Of a DNA stretch of 64,000 nt, positions 17,940-26,072 are shown one piece after another. The stretch covers positions 372,001 through 436,000 of the forward strand of contig OY782858.1 in NCBI GenBank assembly GCA_963678465.1, in the 5' to 3' direction. The translations under genes and the position numbers were made by a program. The notes beneath the pieces were generated by a model that worked only from the letters and a program-made list of their open reading frames with translations, made no database searches and was not told the origin of the DNA. Each line of letters opens with the position of its first letter. Position 1 is the stretch's first letter. The stretch comes from Paludibacter sp963678465. GTDB lineage: Bacteria; Bacteroidota; Bacteroidia; Bacteroidales; Paludibacteraceae.

Positions 17940-18029
17940 ATGCCAAGCGGTAAAAAAAGAAAACGACATAAAATGTCAACGCACAAGCGTAAAAAAAGAC
18001 TTAGAAAAAATAGACACAAAAAGAAATAG
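17940..18029 (+). CDS. 29-residue AURKAIP1/COX24 (mS38-like) basic protein
   Basis: A short ORF from the ATG at 17940 encodes 29 residues, nearly all Lys, Arg and His: MPSGKKRKRHKMSTHKRKKR and then LRKNRHKKK. It matches the short Bacteroidota proteins annotated as AURKAIP1/COX24 domain proteins, relatives of mitochondrial ribosomal protein mS38, so a ribosome-associated role is likely by family but is not shown here. It starts 28 bp after the HU stop and is followed 33 bp later by an intrinsic terminator, so HU and this peptide form one transcript. Gene callers often miss it because of its length. Confidence 0.85.
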   Translation: MPSGKKRKRHKMSTHKRKKRLRKNRHKKK

Positions 18030-18062
18030 TCTTTATGGTCTTTAATTTTTTTAAAGTCCAAG

Positions 18063-18106
18063 AAAACAAACTTATAAGCTGTATCTTGGCTTTAAGTTTG
18101 TTTTTT
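18063..18106 (+). terminator. Intrinsic terminator after the HU / mS38-like unit
   Basis: AAACAAACTTA (18064-18074) pairs with TAAGTTTGTTT (18093-18103), followed by more T residues. It separates the short unit from rng. Confidence 0.75.
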
Positions 18107-18144
18107 CTTTATATTAAAATCATTATCTAAAAAACAAGAAAAAA

Positions 18145-19719
18145 GTGAATAGCGAACTAGTAGTGGATGTTCAGTCATCCGAAATATCTATTGCGCTGCT
18201 CGAAGATAAACACCTTGTAGAATTACACCAGGAAAGCCGCGAAGAACAATTTGCGGTCGGTAATATATACATTGGAAGGGTAAAAAAAATTATGCCCGGT
18301 TTAAATGCAGCCTTCGTAGATGTGGGTTACGAAAAAGACGCTTTTCTACATTATCTTGACTTAGGTTCTAATTTCAATACTCTTTATCAATTTACAACGC
18401 AGATACTAAGCGACCGTAAAAAAGTACCTGCTATTCAAAAGATTAAATTACAACCGGAAATTGAAAAAAACGGTTCAATCAACGACATATTAAAAACAGG
18501 TCAGGAAATACTGGTTCAGGTCACAAAAGAACCTATTTCGACCAAAGGTCCGAGATTAACAGCCGAAATATCGATAGCCGGTCGCTTTTTGGTTCTTATG
18601 CCCTTTGCCGACAAAGTGTCGGTGTCGCAGAAGATTAAAACCGAAGAAGAACGCGTTCGTCTTAAGCAGCTGATACAAAGCATCAAACCGAAAGGTTTCG
18701 GGGTGATTGTTCGAACTGTTGCCGAAGAAAAGAAAGTTGCAGAACTCGACAACGAATTGAAAATTCTGGTAAAACGCTGGGAAGAAGCTATAGCCAAAGT
18801 TCAACAATCGAAAGGAGTTTCACTTATTTTAGAAGAATTAGGTCGCACGGTTGGAATAATTAGAGATTTATTCAGCCCAAGTTTTAAACACATTCATATC
18901 AACGATGCATCAGTTTTTACCGAAGTCCGCGATTATGTTGAACTCATTGCTCCCGAACGAAAAGATATAGTAAAGCTTTACAAAGATGAAGCACCTATTT
19001 ACGATAGTTTTGGCATTAGTAAACAAATTAAATCAGCTTTTGGTAAAACAGTTTCATTCAAAAGCGGCGCTTACCTTATTATCGAACATACAGAAGCGCT
19101 TCATGTAATTGATGTGAACAGTGGAAACAGGTCGAAGGCCGGAAATGGTCAGGAAGCCAATGCGCTGGATGTGAATCTGGCTGCAGCCGACGAAATTGCA
19201 CGTCAACTCAGGTTGCGTGATATGGGAGGTATTATTGTTGTCGATTTTATCGACATGCACGAAACGGAAAATCGCCAAAAACTCTTTGAACGGATGCGCG
19301 ATATGATGTCGAACGACAGAGCAAAACATAATATTCTGCCACTCAGCAAATTCGGACTTATGCAAATGACCAGACAACGTGTTCGTCCGGTTACACACAT
19401 TGATATTGAAGAAACTTGTCCTACCTGCTTCGGCACGGGACACACCAAACCATCCATTTTATTTACCGATCAATTGGAAAATAAAATCGACTTTTTGGTA
19501 AGTAAACTAAATATCAAAGATTTTACATTACATCTTCATCCTTATGTTGATGCCTATATCTCTAAAGGGCTTATGTCAATGAAGTTGCAATGGAAACTTA
19601 AATTCGGAAAAGGCTGTAAAGTAATGGCTTCGCAGAAACTTGGATTTCTGCAATATAAATTTTATGATAAAAAGGGAATTGAAATAAACCTGCAAGAAGA
19701 AATAGAAAAGATTTCGTAA
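18145..19719 (+). CDS. rng: Ribonuclease E/G family endoribonuclease (RNase G)
   Basis: A 524-residue RNase G read from a GTG start. The S1 domain (VGNIYIGRVKKIMPGLNAAFVDVGYEKDAFL, listed in part) is near residues 35-110 with a species-typical insertion, the catalytic region includes ALHVIDVNSGNRSK and GGIIVVDFIDM with the metal-binding Asp residues, and the Zn-link motif is CPTCFGTG. It processes rRNA 5' ends and decays mRNA. It lacks the long C-terminal scaffold of RNase E. The start was chosen because NSELVVDVQSSE is the conserved beginning and no ATG lies nearer upstream. Confidence 0.95.
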   Translation: MNSELVVDVQSSEISIALLEDKHLVELHQESREEQFAVGNIYIGRVKKIMPGLNAAFVDVGYEKDAFLHYLDLGSNFNTLYQFTTQILSDRKKVPAIQKIKLQPEIEKNGSINDILKTGQEILVQVTKEPISTKGPRLTAEISIAGRFLVLMPFADKVSVSQKIKTEEERVRLKQLIQSIKPKGFGVIVRTVAEEKKVAELDNELKILVKRWEEAIAKVQQSKGVSLILEELGRTVGIIRDLFSPSFKHIHINDASVFTEVRDYVELIAPERKDIVKLYKDEAPIYDSFGISKQIKSAFGKTVSFKSGAYLIIEHTEALHVIDVNSGNRSKAGNGQEANALDVNLAAADEIARQLRLRDMGGIIVVDFIDMHETENRQKLFERMRDMMSNDRAKHNILPLSKFGLMQMTRQRVRPVTHIDIEETCPTCFGTGHTKPSILFTDQLENKIDFLVSKLNIKDFTLHLHPYVDAYISKGLMSMKLQWKLKFGKGCKVMASQKLGFLQYKFYDKKGIEINLQEEIEKIS

Positions 19720-19742
19720 CCGGGAAAATCAAACAATCAATA

Positions 19743-19774
19743 AAGAGGCTGCTCAATAATGGGCAGCCTCTTTT
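19743..19774 (+). terminator. Intrinsic terminator after rng, usable in both directions
   Basis: AAGAGGCTGC (19743-19752) pairs perfectly with GCAGCCTCTT (19763-19772), and T residues follow. The opposing AlkD-like gene ends 20 bp to the right, so one hairpin probably serves both converging transcripts. Confidence 0.85.
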
Positions 19775-19794
19775 GTATATAAACCAATTCGGGT

Positions 19795-20502
19795 TTATTT
19801 TATCATTGCCTGCTTTTTTAGTTCGGCTGGCATTTTTTCAATAGCATACCTCAATGCAGTACGGGGCATTTTGTTTTTGTTTTGCATCACATATTCAAAA
19901 ATCACTTGTTGATGGGACTGGCTGGCAGCTTTGAGCATCCAGCCATATCCTTTTTGTACAAGGTCATCTGTATCAGTGAGCAAAAGGTCGGCTATCTCCA
20001 GAATGTCCTGAAGAAACTTTCCTCTTCGGGCAGGTATAATCAGACTAACTGCTGCAGCGCGTCGTACCCATCTGTTTTCCGAACCTGCAAATCTTTTTAA
20101 TTCAGTCAGGTAATCGGGATACATTTCGATAAATTCTCCCATTGTATGATTGCAAAAAGTATCGCACGATGCCCAGTTGTTCACATAGCTGTTAATCCAA
20201 TGGCTGAACCTGTCAAAGTCGGCCGGTTCAAACTGTTTGCGCGTGGTGTATGCCCAGTTGCAGGCAATAAAGGATTCTTCGAGGTAAGCCGATTGCCACA
20301 AGGTTTCACATAAATCAAAAATATCGGCCTTGTTGCGGTCTTTCAGAAGCTTATAATTTTCCTTTGCAATTCCATCGACTAATGCAGTCTTAATTCCGTA
20401 GGCTTTGATGGTTTCTTTGAAGAAATGCTGACTATTTAACTTTGTTTTTTCATCAGCACTGATTTGCAATTCATCGCGAACATTTTTGATTATGTTTTCC
20501 AT
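19795..20502 (-). CDS. AlkD-like DNA alkylation repair protein
   Basis: A HEAT-repeat protein of 235 residues if read from MENIIKNV (ATG at 20502); an upstream ATG at 20517 would add five residues and overlap the uraA stop codon. Features typical of the DNA alkylation repair family include SHWINSYVNNWASCDTF and NRWVRRAAAVSLIIPARRG, with the Trp and Asp residues of the DNA-facing cleft, and the closing MPRTALRYAIEKMP. AlkD-like enzymes excise N3- and N7-alkylated bases. It sits directly downstream of uraA and is probably co-transcribed. Confidence 0.85.
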   Translation of the reverse strand: MENIIKNVRDELQISADEKTKLNSQHFFKETIKAYGIKTALVDGIAKENYKLLKDRNKADIFDLCETLWQSAYLEESFIACNWAYTTRKQFEPADFDRFSHWINSYVNNWASCDTFCNHTMGEFIEMYPDYLTELKRFAGSENRWVRRAAAVSLIIPARRGKFLQDILEIADLLLTDTDDLVQKGYGWMLKAASQSHQQVIFEYVMQNKNKMPRTALRYAIEKMPAELKKQAMIK

Positions 20503-20506
20503 ACAT

Positions 20507-21784
20507 TTAGTTGTCATTCATTAATTTCAACTTGTCGAAAACCCAGAAAAGTAAAGAGAGAGCTACACCTACCACGGCAGCAAAAGCCATTCCTTTCAAC
20601 TGAACAGTACCAATATTGATGGCAGCACCACTTACTCCTATTACAAATGTAATGGCTCCGAGTACCATATTGCGGTTTTTGCTGAAATCAACTTTCTGTT
20701 CTACATACATGCGAAATCCTTGTACGGCAATTACACCATAAAGCAACATAGTGATGCCTCCCATTACCGGAACAGGAATGGTGGAAATGGCAGCTGAAAT
20801 TTTTCCGATAAATGAAAATAAAATGGCCAATACGGCAGCTCCACGAATTACCCAGACTGAATAGACGCGTGTAATGGCCATAACGCCAATGTTTTCGCCA
20901 TAAGTTGTGTTTGGTGGTGATCCTGCAAAACCTGAGACAACGTTGGATATACCATCGCCTAACAAAGAGCGATGCAGGCCTGGTTTTTTCATCAAATCCT
21001 CGCCGGTTATGTTCCCGGTTACTATCAGGTGACTTATATGTTCGGCCAGAACAACTATACAGGCAGGAGCTATAATTAAAATTGCATTAGTGTCGTAGAC
21101 CGGAGCCTGAAACTGAGGTAAGGCCAACCATGAAGCATTGGAAATGGCTGCTGTATCGACCATGCCAAGGATAAATGCCAGGATATAACCAGCCACAACT
21201 GCTAAAAGTATGGGTATGATCTGAAGAAAACCACGAAACAAAACAGTTCCTAAAATTCCGGCAATTAATGTAAATAACGATACAATTACAGTGTTTGTAT
21301 CGAGTGCAAATGCCTGGCCTGCTGCAGCTGCCGATGGAACCAAACCTGCTTGTTGAACAGCAACAGGAGCGAGCTCTAAACCGATAATGGCCACAACGGC
21401 ACCCATGACAGCTGGCGGCATTACAACATCAATCCATTTGATTCCCCATTTCAGAACCACAAATGAAATGATGATAAAGAAAAGTCCGAAGAAAATAAAA
21501 CCTGATTGTGCGTGTGAAAAACCACCATAGCTTGTGGAAATTAAAATGACTGGTGCAATAAATGCAAAACTTGAACCAAGATAGGCCGGTATGCCACCTT
21601 TGGTGACAAGTGAATAAATGATTGTGCCTATACCATTCATCAATAGTGCGATGGCCGGATCGACACCTAATAAAATCGGAACCAGTATAGTGGCTCCGAA
21701 CATAGCCGTCAGGTGCTGTAAGCTGAGCGGCAAACTTTGTAACAGGGGTAGCTTTTCGTGAATACCAATGGTGCGTTTTTCCAT
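20507..21784 (-). CDS. uraA: Uracil permease (NCS2 family)
   Basis: A 425-residue inner-membrane proton symporter with about 14 hydrophobic segments. The NCS2 signature with the substrate-contacting Glu is GSPPNTTYGENIGVMAITR, and the helix-8 Glu lies in ACIVVLAEHISH. These fit the uracil-specific branch rather than xanthine or urate. It starts a unit with the AlkD-like gene, whose start codon adjoins its stop. No promoter of the TAnnTTTG type was clear in the 85 bp upstream. Confidence 0.93.
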   Translation of the reverse strand: MEKRTIGIHEKLPLLQSLPLSLQHLTAMFGATILVPILLGVDPAIALLMNGIGTIIYSLVTKGGIPAYLGSSFAFIAPVILISTSYGGFSHAQSGFIFFGLFFIIISFVVLKWGIKWIDVVMPPAVMGAVVAIIGLELAPVAVQQAGLVPSAAAAGQAFALDTNTVIVSLFTLIAGILGTVLFRGFLQIIPILLAVVAGYILAFILGMVDTAAISNASWLALPQFQAPVYDTNAILIIAPACIVVLAEHISHLIVTGNITGEDLMKKPGLHRSLLGDGISNVVSGFAGSPPNTTYGENIGVMAITRVYSVWVIRGAAVLAILFSFIGKISAAISTIPVPVMGGITMLLYGVIAVQGFRMYVEQKVDFSKNRNMVLGAITFVIGVSGAAINIGTVQLKGMAFAAVVGVALSLLFWVFDKLKLMNDN

Positions 21785-21869
21785 GAAATTAATTTATTTA
21801 TAGAGTTTTAATACTTGCGACAATATAAAAACAAACCAGAAAAAATAGTTGTAGGCACACAAACAGGTA

Positions 21870-22277
21870 TTACCTGATTAATTTGTTTTCAAGCTCCGAA
21901 ATGATCAATTCACGCTCGAAAGAGAAGGTTTTGTCTTTCTCATTTAGTAGGTTGTACAAAAGTAATGCTTTTTCGTTAAATGTTCGTGTATTTTCGATAT
22001 TGTTTTTTTGCTCAAAACAAGCCGCAGTTTCTTTTGTAATGAAGGCGAGCGCCTCAATGTATGCCGACGTATAGTTTTCCCTTTTTATTATTTCGATAAA
22101 TTCATTCGCAGGTATTGTTGAGATATCATCGAGATGAATCGTCAGTAATTCTTTGTAAGTTTCGTCGGCTAACCGCAATGCATCTTCGGGGAATCCTTTG
22201 TCACGAAGCCCGAGCATGGCTGCAATTACGCGGCTCAGTTTCTCAAGATATTTAAGGAGATAATCTTCTTTGGGCAT
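21870..22277 (-). CDS. Hypothetical helical protein (DUF6483-like)
   Basis: A 135-residue, probably all-helical cytoplasmic protein. The start MPKEDYLLKYLEKLSRVIAA and the following TPR-like helices (FPEDALRLADETYKELL, NTRTFNEKALLLYNLL) resemble the small Bacteroidota proteins annotated DUF6483; I am recalling the family by style and cannot check it. Function unknown. It is a single minus-strand gene with its own -7 element upstream and is separated from uraA by 85 bp. Confidence 0.65.
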   Translation of the reverse strand: MPKEDYLLKYLEKLSRVIAAMLGLRDKGFPEDALRLADETYKELLTIHLDDISTIPANEFIEIIKRENYTSAYIEALAFITKETAACFEQKNNIENTRTFNEKALLLYNLLNEKDKTFSFERELIISELENKLIR

Positions 22278-22303
22278 CGTGGTGGTATACTGTAAATTGC
22301 AGG

Positions 22304-22311
22304 CAAAGATA
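22304..22311 (-). promoter_or_regulatory. -7 element upstream of the DUF6483-like gene
   Basis: The minus strand reads TATCTTTG (CAAAGATA on plus), 27 bp before the ATG. No TTG element at the usual spacing. Confidence 0.5.
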
Positions 22312-22583
22312 ACTAAATTTACTGTTTTTACATTCCCAGGTTTTAAAATTTATGTAAGAATCTACTAATAAATTCAATTTTAAATTCAATCGATAATTTT
22401 AATTTGGCTCTAAAGTCATAAATTAAAAACAATACAATGACAGAAAGATTAAAATCAGCGTGTTTCACGTTGAAATTGTTCATATTTTAGAGGATTCAAT
22501 TAAAAACATATAGCAGATTTATTGCTGTTTTTATTGTTTATTATTATTTGTATTGTTGTGGTCTGATTTTCGTAATCTTGATT

Positions 22584-22591
22584 TATCTTTG
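22584..22591 (+). promoter_or_regulatory. -7 element upstream of the EamA transporter
   Basis: TATCTTTG lies 17 bp before the ATG at 22608. A TTG at 22556-22558 is 25 bp upstream of it, slightly too far. The element supports the 22608 start over an earlier in-frame ATG at 22548. The 330 bp between the preceding gene and this start hold no ORF I would defend. Confidence 0.55.
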
Positions 22592-22607
22592 TAAAAAATA
22601 TTTACAC

Positions 22608-23489
22608 ATGTTCGGAACTCATATAGGTGAATTTGCTGGGATTTTAGTGTCAGTTTGTTGGACGATGAGCGCATTGTTTTTCGAAAAGGCAGGATATAAA
22701 ATCGGATCATTATCGGTCAATTTTATTCGTTTATTTTTGGCGATAGTTTTTTTGGGTATCACTACCTTGTTTACGCGTGGAATGATTTTTCCGGCTGATG
22801 CTACTGCTTACCAATGGTTTTGGTTAGGTTTGTCGGGGGTTGTTGGCTTTTTTATTGGCGATTTATTGTTGTTTCAGTCCTATATGGTAATAGGCTCCCG
22901 AACGGCTGCGCTGATTATGAGCCTGGCGCCTATGTTAACGGCTGTGATTGGTTGGTTTTTTCTGGACGAAACTTTGAGCGCGCTGAACATTCTTGCAATT
23001 GTTATCAGTATGGCTGGTATTGTCATTGCAATATCGAACCGACAGATGAAACTTAACATTCCATTCAAAGGTTTTTTGTTGGCCTTTGGAGGGGCGCTTG
23101 GCCAGGCTGTTGGCTTGATATTAAGTAAAAAAGGTATGGGCAGTTATGACCCGATTGCTGCTACTCAGATACGCGCAATATTTGGGCTGATGAGTTTTGG
23201 TGTTATGATAAGTGTGATCGGCCGTTGGCACAGCATAGGCGCGGCTACGAAAAACAAAAGTGGTATGAAAGCGGTTGCTGTAGGTTCCTTTTTCGGTCCT
23301 TTCATAGGAGTGGCATTGTCGTTGTTTGCCATTCAGCAAACCAAAACCGGCATAGCGTCCACTTTGATGGCTTTAGTACCGGTTTTTATTATTTGGCCAT
23401 CAGCAATTATGTTCGATGAAAAAATAAAACCTCAGCAAATTATAGGAGCTGTGATAAGTATCATTGGAGTTAGCTTATTTTTTATGTAA
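22608..23489 (+). CDS. EamA/DMT-family transporter
   Basis: A 293-residue inner-membrane protein with ten hydrophobic segments arranged as two EamA halves (first half about 5-140, second about 150-290). Typical stretches are WLGLSGVVGFFIGDLLLFQSY (start only), RTAALIMSLAPMLTAVIGW and GIASTLMALVPVFIIWPSA. Family members export amino acids, nucleosides or other metabolites; the substrate is unknown. The start was placed at MFGTHIGEF because an earlier ATG would put 20 extra residues across the promoter. It is a lone gene followed by tRNA-Ser. Confidence 0.9.
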   Translation: MFGTHIGEFAGILVSVCWTMSALFFEKAGYKIGSLSVNFIRLFLAIVFLGITTLFTRGMIFPADATAYQWFWLGLSGVVGFFIGDLLLFQSYMVIGSRTAALIMSLAPMLTAVIGWFFLDETLSALNILAIVISMAGIVIAISNRQMKLNIPFKGFLLAFGGALGQAVGLILSKKGMGSYDPIAATQIRAIFGLMSFGVMISVIGRWHSIGAATKNKSGMKAVAVGSFFGPFIGVALSLFAIQQTKTGIASTLMALVPVFIIWPSAIMFDEKIKPQQIIGAVISIIGVSLFFM

Positions 23490-23531
23490 AAAAGTTTTTA
23501 GAGAATAGAAACAGGAATTCAAAAAAAAATG

Positions 23532-23539
23532 TAATTTTG
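23532..23539 (+). promoter_or_regulatory. -7 promoter element of tRNA-Ser
   Basis: TAATTTTG matches TAnnTTTG and lies 19 bp before the first base of the tRNA. Confidence 0.5.
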
Positions 23540-23558
23540 TACGCACTTATAAAAAACC

Positions 23559-23645
23559 GGAAAGTTGCCAGAGTGGTCGATCGGGTCGGTCTCGAAAACC
23601 GATGTACTCTCACGGGTACCCAGGGTTCGAATCCCTGACTTTCCG
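23559..23645 (+). tRNA. tRNA-Ser (anticodon CGA)
   Basis: An 87-nt class II tRNA. The acceptor stem GGAAAGT pairs with ACTTTCC, discriminator G. The anticodon loop is CTCGAAA between TCGGT and ACCGA, giving anticodon CGA, which reads UCG. There is a long variable arm with a GTAC/GTAC stem, and the T loop is GGGTTCGAATCCC. The 3' CCA is not encoded. Confidence 0.97.
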
Positions 23646-23646
23646 C

Positions 23647-23696
23647 AAAAAAAGAAGAGAAAAGTCAATTGCTGATTTTTCTCTTCTTCTTTTTTT
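23647..23696 (+). terminator. Intrinsic terminator after tRNA-Ser
   Basis: AAGAAGAG (23652-23659) pairs with CTCTTCTT (23681-23688), extended by A/T pairs, and a T7 run follows. Confidence 0.8.
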
Positions 23697-23741
23697 GAGG
23701 ATTAATGTGTTTTTTTTCTGTCGCTTATGCTTTTCAGGTAC

Positions 23742-24548
23742 TTAGTTGTACAATTGAGGTTTCCACGACTGAAGTAGCAGGAGATGTTGTGCTTCTTCCT
23801 GTATTTCGTTTCTTATCTGAACAATTTGATTTTCAATTTTTTGCTGTTGCGATGATATCCATTCTTTATCATACAACAGATCGCGATGACTAAAAGGAAA
23901 TGATTTATCAAGTTTATTGATTTTTAATCGCAATACTTTATTCATTTCTGAAAGCTTTTGAACGTATGCTTTGGGGTCGGAAAGGTCGTGATTCACTTCA
24001 AAACACTGTTCTTTTAGTTGTTGCAGTATTTCTGTCAGTGTTCGTATATCGCACATGTCGTAAGCGGCCTGAACGCTTATAAATAATTCTTTTTCTTTAT
24101 TGGTTTGTATTGGGTGAAGGTCGGGGTGAAGCCACTCAACAAGCCATTTGTATGCGTTTTTAAGTTTTTCGGCAGCCTCATCGCTGAGTAGGCCGGACTT
24201 TAAGTAAATTCTGGCATTGGCAATGTTGGCTGTATCTTTTGCTATTTTAATTTGCCATTCGGCAAATTGTTTTTCGATATTGGCGTCTATCTCTTTCCAG
24301 TTGGGAAGTTCATTTTTAGTGAAAAATGCCTGAGCCAATTGGATTTTTTGTTTGATAATGGCCAACTCACATTCTGAACTAAACAAACGGTATTGGTCGT
24401 TGCCTATGCTGGTAAGGTAAATAGAGCGAAGTAAAACTTCTTCGTACATAAGCATGTGGTTTTTCGATTCGAATAATTCGGCATATTCTTTTTTAAGAAT
24501 TTCGGCCTGTTCGCAGAGAATTTTATTTTCAATCGTTTGGTCCGGCAT
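23742..24548 (-). CDS. Coiled-coil protein with a J-domain-like HPD motif
   Basis: I do not recognise a named family. The 268-residue product is highly helical and charged with no signal peptide. Residues about 128-165 read like the core of a J domain: a helix (EKLKNAYKWLVEWL), then HPDLHP, then a helix ending FISVQAAYDMCD. HPD is the loop by which DnaJ-type proteins stimulate DnaK. Long coiled coils flank this part on both sides. It may be a co-chaperone-like adaptor, by inference from that motif alone. It is a lone gene, with a CAAAGTTA (-7, minus strand) at 24594-24601. Confidence 0.6.
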   Translation of the reverse strand: MPDQTIENKILCEQAEILKKEYAELFESKNHMLMYEEVLLRSIYLTSIGNDQYRLFSSECELAIIKQKIQLAQAFFTKNELPNWKEIDANIEKQFAEWQIKIAKDTANIANARIYLKSGLLSDEAAEKLKNAYKWLVEWLHPDLHPIQTNKEKELFISVQAAYDMCDIRTLTEILQQLKEQCFEVNHDLSDPKAYVQKLSEMNKVLRLKINKLDKSFPFSHRDLLYDKEWISSQQQKIENQIVQIRNEIQEEAQHLLLLQSWKPQLYN

Positions 24549-24893
24549 AATGTAAATTTTTTAAAGACAGATATTTTTTATTCAGGTTAATTACAAAGTT
24601 ATAGTGTGATTTTTTTGCAAAACAGATTCCGATTTTTATTGATTTGCTTTCTTCGGTTACAAAAAAGCAATTTTTACAGAATAAAGGCTAAAACAACTAC
24701 ATTCGTGTAATTTGCTTTTTTATGTATCTCTTCTTTTGCGCACCAAATATACATAAATATTTTGTAAATACGAATTGATTTTAAATGGTTTGTAATAAAT
24801 TTTGTGTTGAGTTCACGATTATTCGAAACCTTAGAAATTGAAAATACCTGATAATCCCATATTTTTTATGGTCGACCAAAAGATACATTAATA
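24549..24893. other. Intergenic stretch without a supported gene
   Basis: AT-rich DNA. Only the minus-strand promoter of the J-like gene is recognisable (TAACTTTG at 24594-24601 with TTG 16 bp upstream). No hairpin or repeat stands out in the remainder. Confidence 0.5.
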
Positions 24894-25019
24894 ATGAAAC
24901 CTCACAGGCGCAGTATAAATGATAAAAAACTAGTCGTCCGACAAATTTTTAGAATTGATCCCAATACTGGTAGGGTGACTTTAGATTCTTTGGTCAGCAA
25001 GCAACTCGAAGTCATCTGA
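24894..25019 (+). CDS. Possible 41-residue small protein before a terminator
   Basis: An ATG at 24894 opens a 41-residue frame beginning MKPHRRSINDKKLVV and containing QIFRIDPNTGRVTLDSLV, a plausible folded strand-turn-helix composition rather than random translation. The stop is followed 12 bp later by a strong intrinsic hairpin, and no other plus-strand gene lies upstream for that terminator to serve except this one. No promoter or Shine-Dalgarno was convincing. It could instead be the remnant of a longer gene or a non-coding transcript. Confidence 0.4.
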   Translation: MKPHRRSINDKKLVVRQIFRIDPNTGRVTLDSLVSKQLEVI

Positions 25020-25031
25020 TTGGCTATGAAA

Positions 25032-25069
25032 AAAAAACAGATAAGCTCCTGAGAGTTTATCTGTTTTTT
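25032..25069. terminator. Bidirectional intrinsic terminator
   Basis: AAAAAACAGATAA (25032-25044) pairs with TTATCTGTTTTTT (25057-25069). It can end the RluA-type transcript from the right side only if read leftwards after 25094, and any plus-strand transcript of the small ORF. Confidence 0.8.
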
Positions 25070-25093
25070 ATAAGTTTTTAAAGCGCTAAAGTT

Positions 25094-25999
25094 TCAATGA
25101 AATACATTCAGAAAATTACGCGGCACTACTGTTTCGAAACTTACATTTTCGAGCGTCATGGGATGGATAAATGCAAGAATGCGCGCATGCAACCCCATTC
25201 GCCCGATAACTGTTGATATGGATCCGTATTTTTTGTCGCCTACAATCGGATGCCCGATGCCCTGCATATGTACGCGAATCTGGTTTTTACGTCCTGTTTC
25301 GAGTTCAATTTCAAGCAAGGAGAACTTTTCGTTGCTTTTCACGACGCGGTAGTGCGTTATGGCTTGCCGTCCGCCGTTATCGGTGTCGCTCGAATGAATT
25401 TTCAACGATTTTTCGTTTTCGGTAAGCCAGGTGACGATGGTGTCTTTTTCCTTTTCCACTTTTCCTTCCACAAGGGCCACATAAACCCTGCGTGTCACCA
25501 CTTCGTGCCAATGTTCCTGCATGGCAAGTTGTATTTCGCGGGTTTTTGCAAACACAATAATGCCTGATGTTTCGCGGTCGATGCGATGCACTACGAAAAT
25601 GCGGTTTTGAGTGGCGCTTTTCTTTACATAGTTTTTCAGGATAGAGAAAGCGGTGGTTTCATCACTTTTTCCGGTGCTCACGGTAAGCAGTCCTTCTTTT
25701 TTCTCAACGACAATAAGATATTGATCTTCGAAAATGATTTTGAGTTTAGGGTGCGAAAGTTCGATGTTGCCCCGCAGACTGTTGATAATCACATTGTCGT
25801 TTGACTTCAATGCAAAATTGAATTGCGTTGTAATTTCATTGTTCACCATTACCTGACGATGTGCCAGCAAAGATTTGATAGAACTTCGGCTCATTCCTCC
25901 CATTTTTGCCAACAAAAACGACATTAAATCGATGTTTTCTGCCACTTTCAGTCGGGTTTCTTTCGGAGGTGGTGGAGGCGTATTTATTTTTTTTCTCAT
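25094..25999 (-). CDS. RluA-family pseudouridine synthase
   Basis: A 301-residue enzyme: an S4 RNA-binding domain at about 20-75 (MSFLLAKMGGMSRSSIKSLL) followed by the pseudouridine synthase domain. The catalytic Asp is in VVHRIDRETSGIIVFAKT, and the later motif GRKNQIRVHMQGIGHPIVGD is intact. It isomerises uridine in rRNA or tRNA; which site (RluC/RluD-like or other) is not clear. The proline run after MRKKIN is unusual but tolerated. A terminator lies 25 bp downstream. Confidence 0.93.
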   Translation of the reverse strand: MRKKINTPPPPPKETRLKVAENIDLMSFLLAKMGGMSRSSIKSLLAHRQVMVNNEITTQFNFALKSNDNVIINSLRGNIELSHPKLKIIFEDQYLIVVEKKEGLLTVSTGKSDETTAFSILKNYVKKSATQNRIFVVHRIDRETSGIIVFAKTREIQLAMQEHWHEVVTRRVYVALVEGKVEKEKDTIVTWLTENEKSLKIHSSDTDNGGRQAITHYRVVKSNEKFSLLEIELETGRKNQIRVHMQGIGHPIVGDKKYGSISTVIGRMGLHARILAFIHPMTLENVSFETVVPRNFLNVFH

Positions 26000-26072
26000 T
26001 CTATTTCTTTCTTTTTTATTTAGTCATGTAATTAATTATGATGCTGTTGTGCTGTTTTCGCTGACGATCTTA

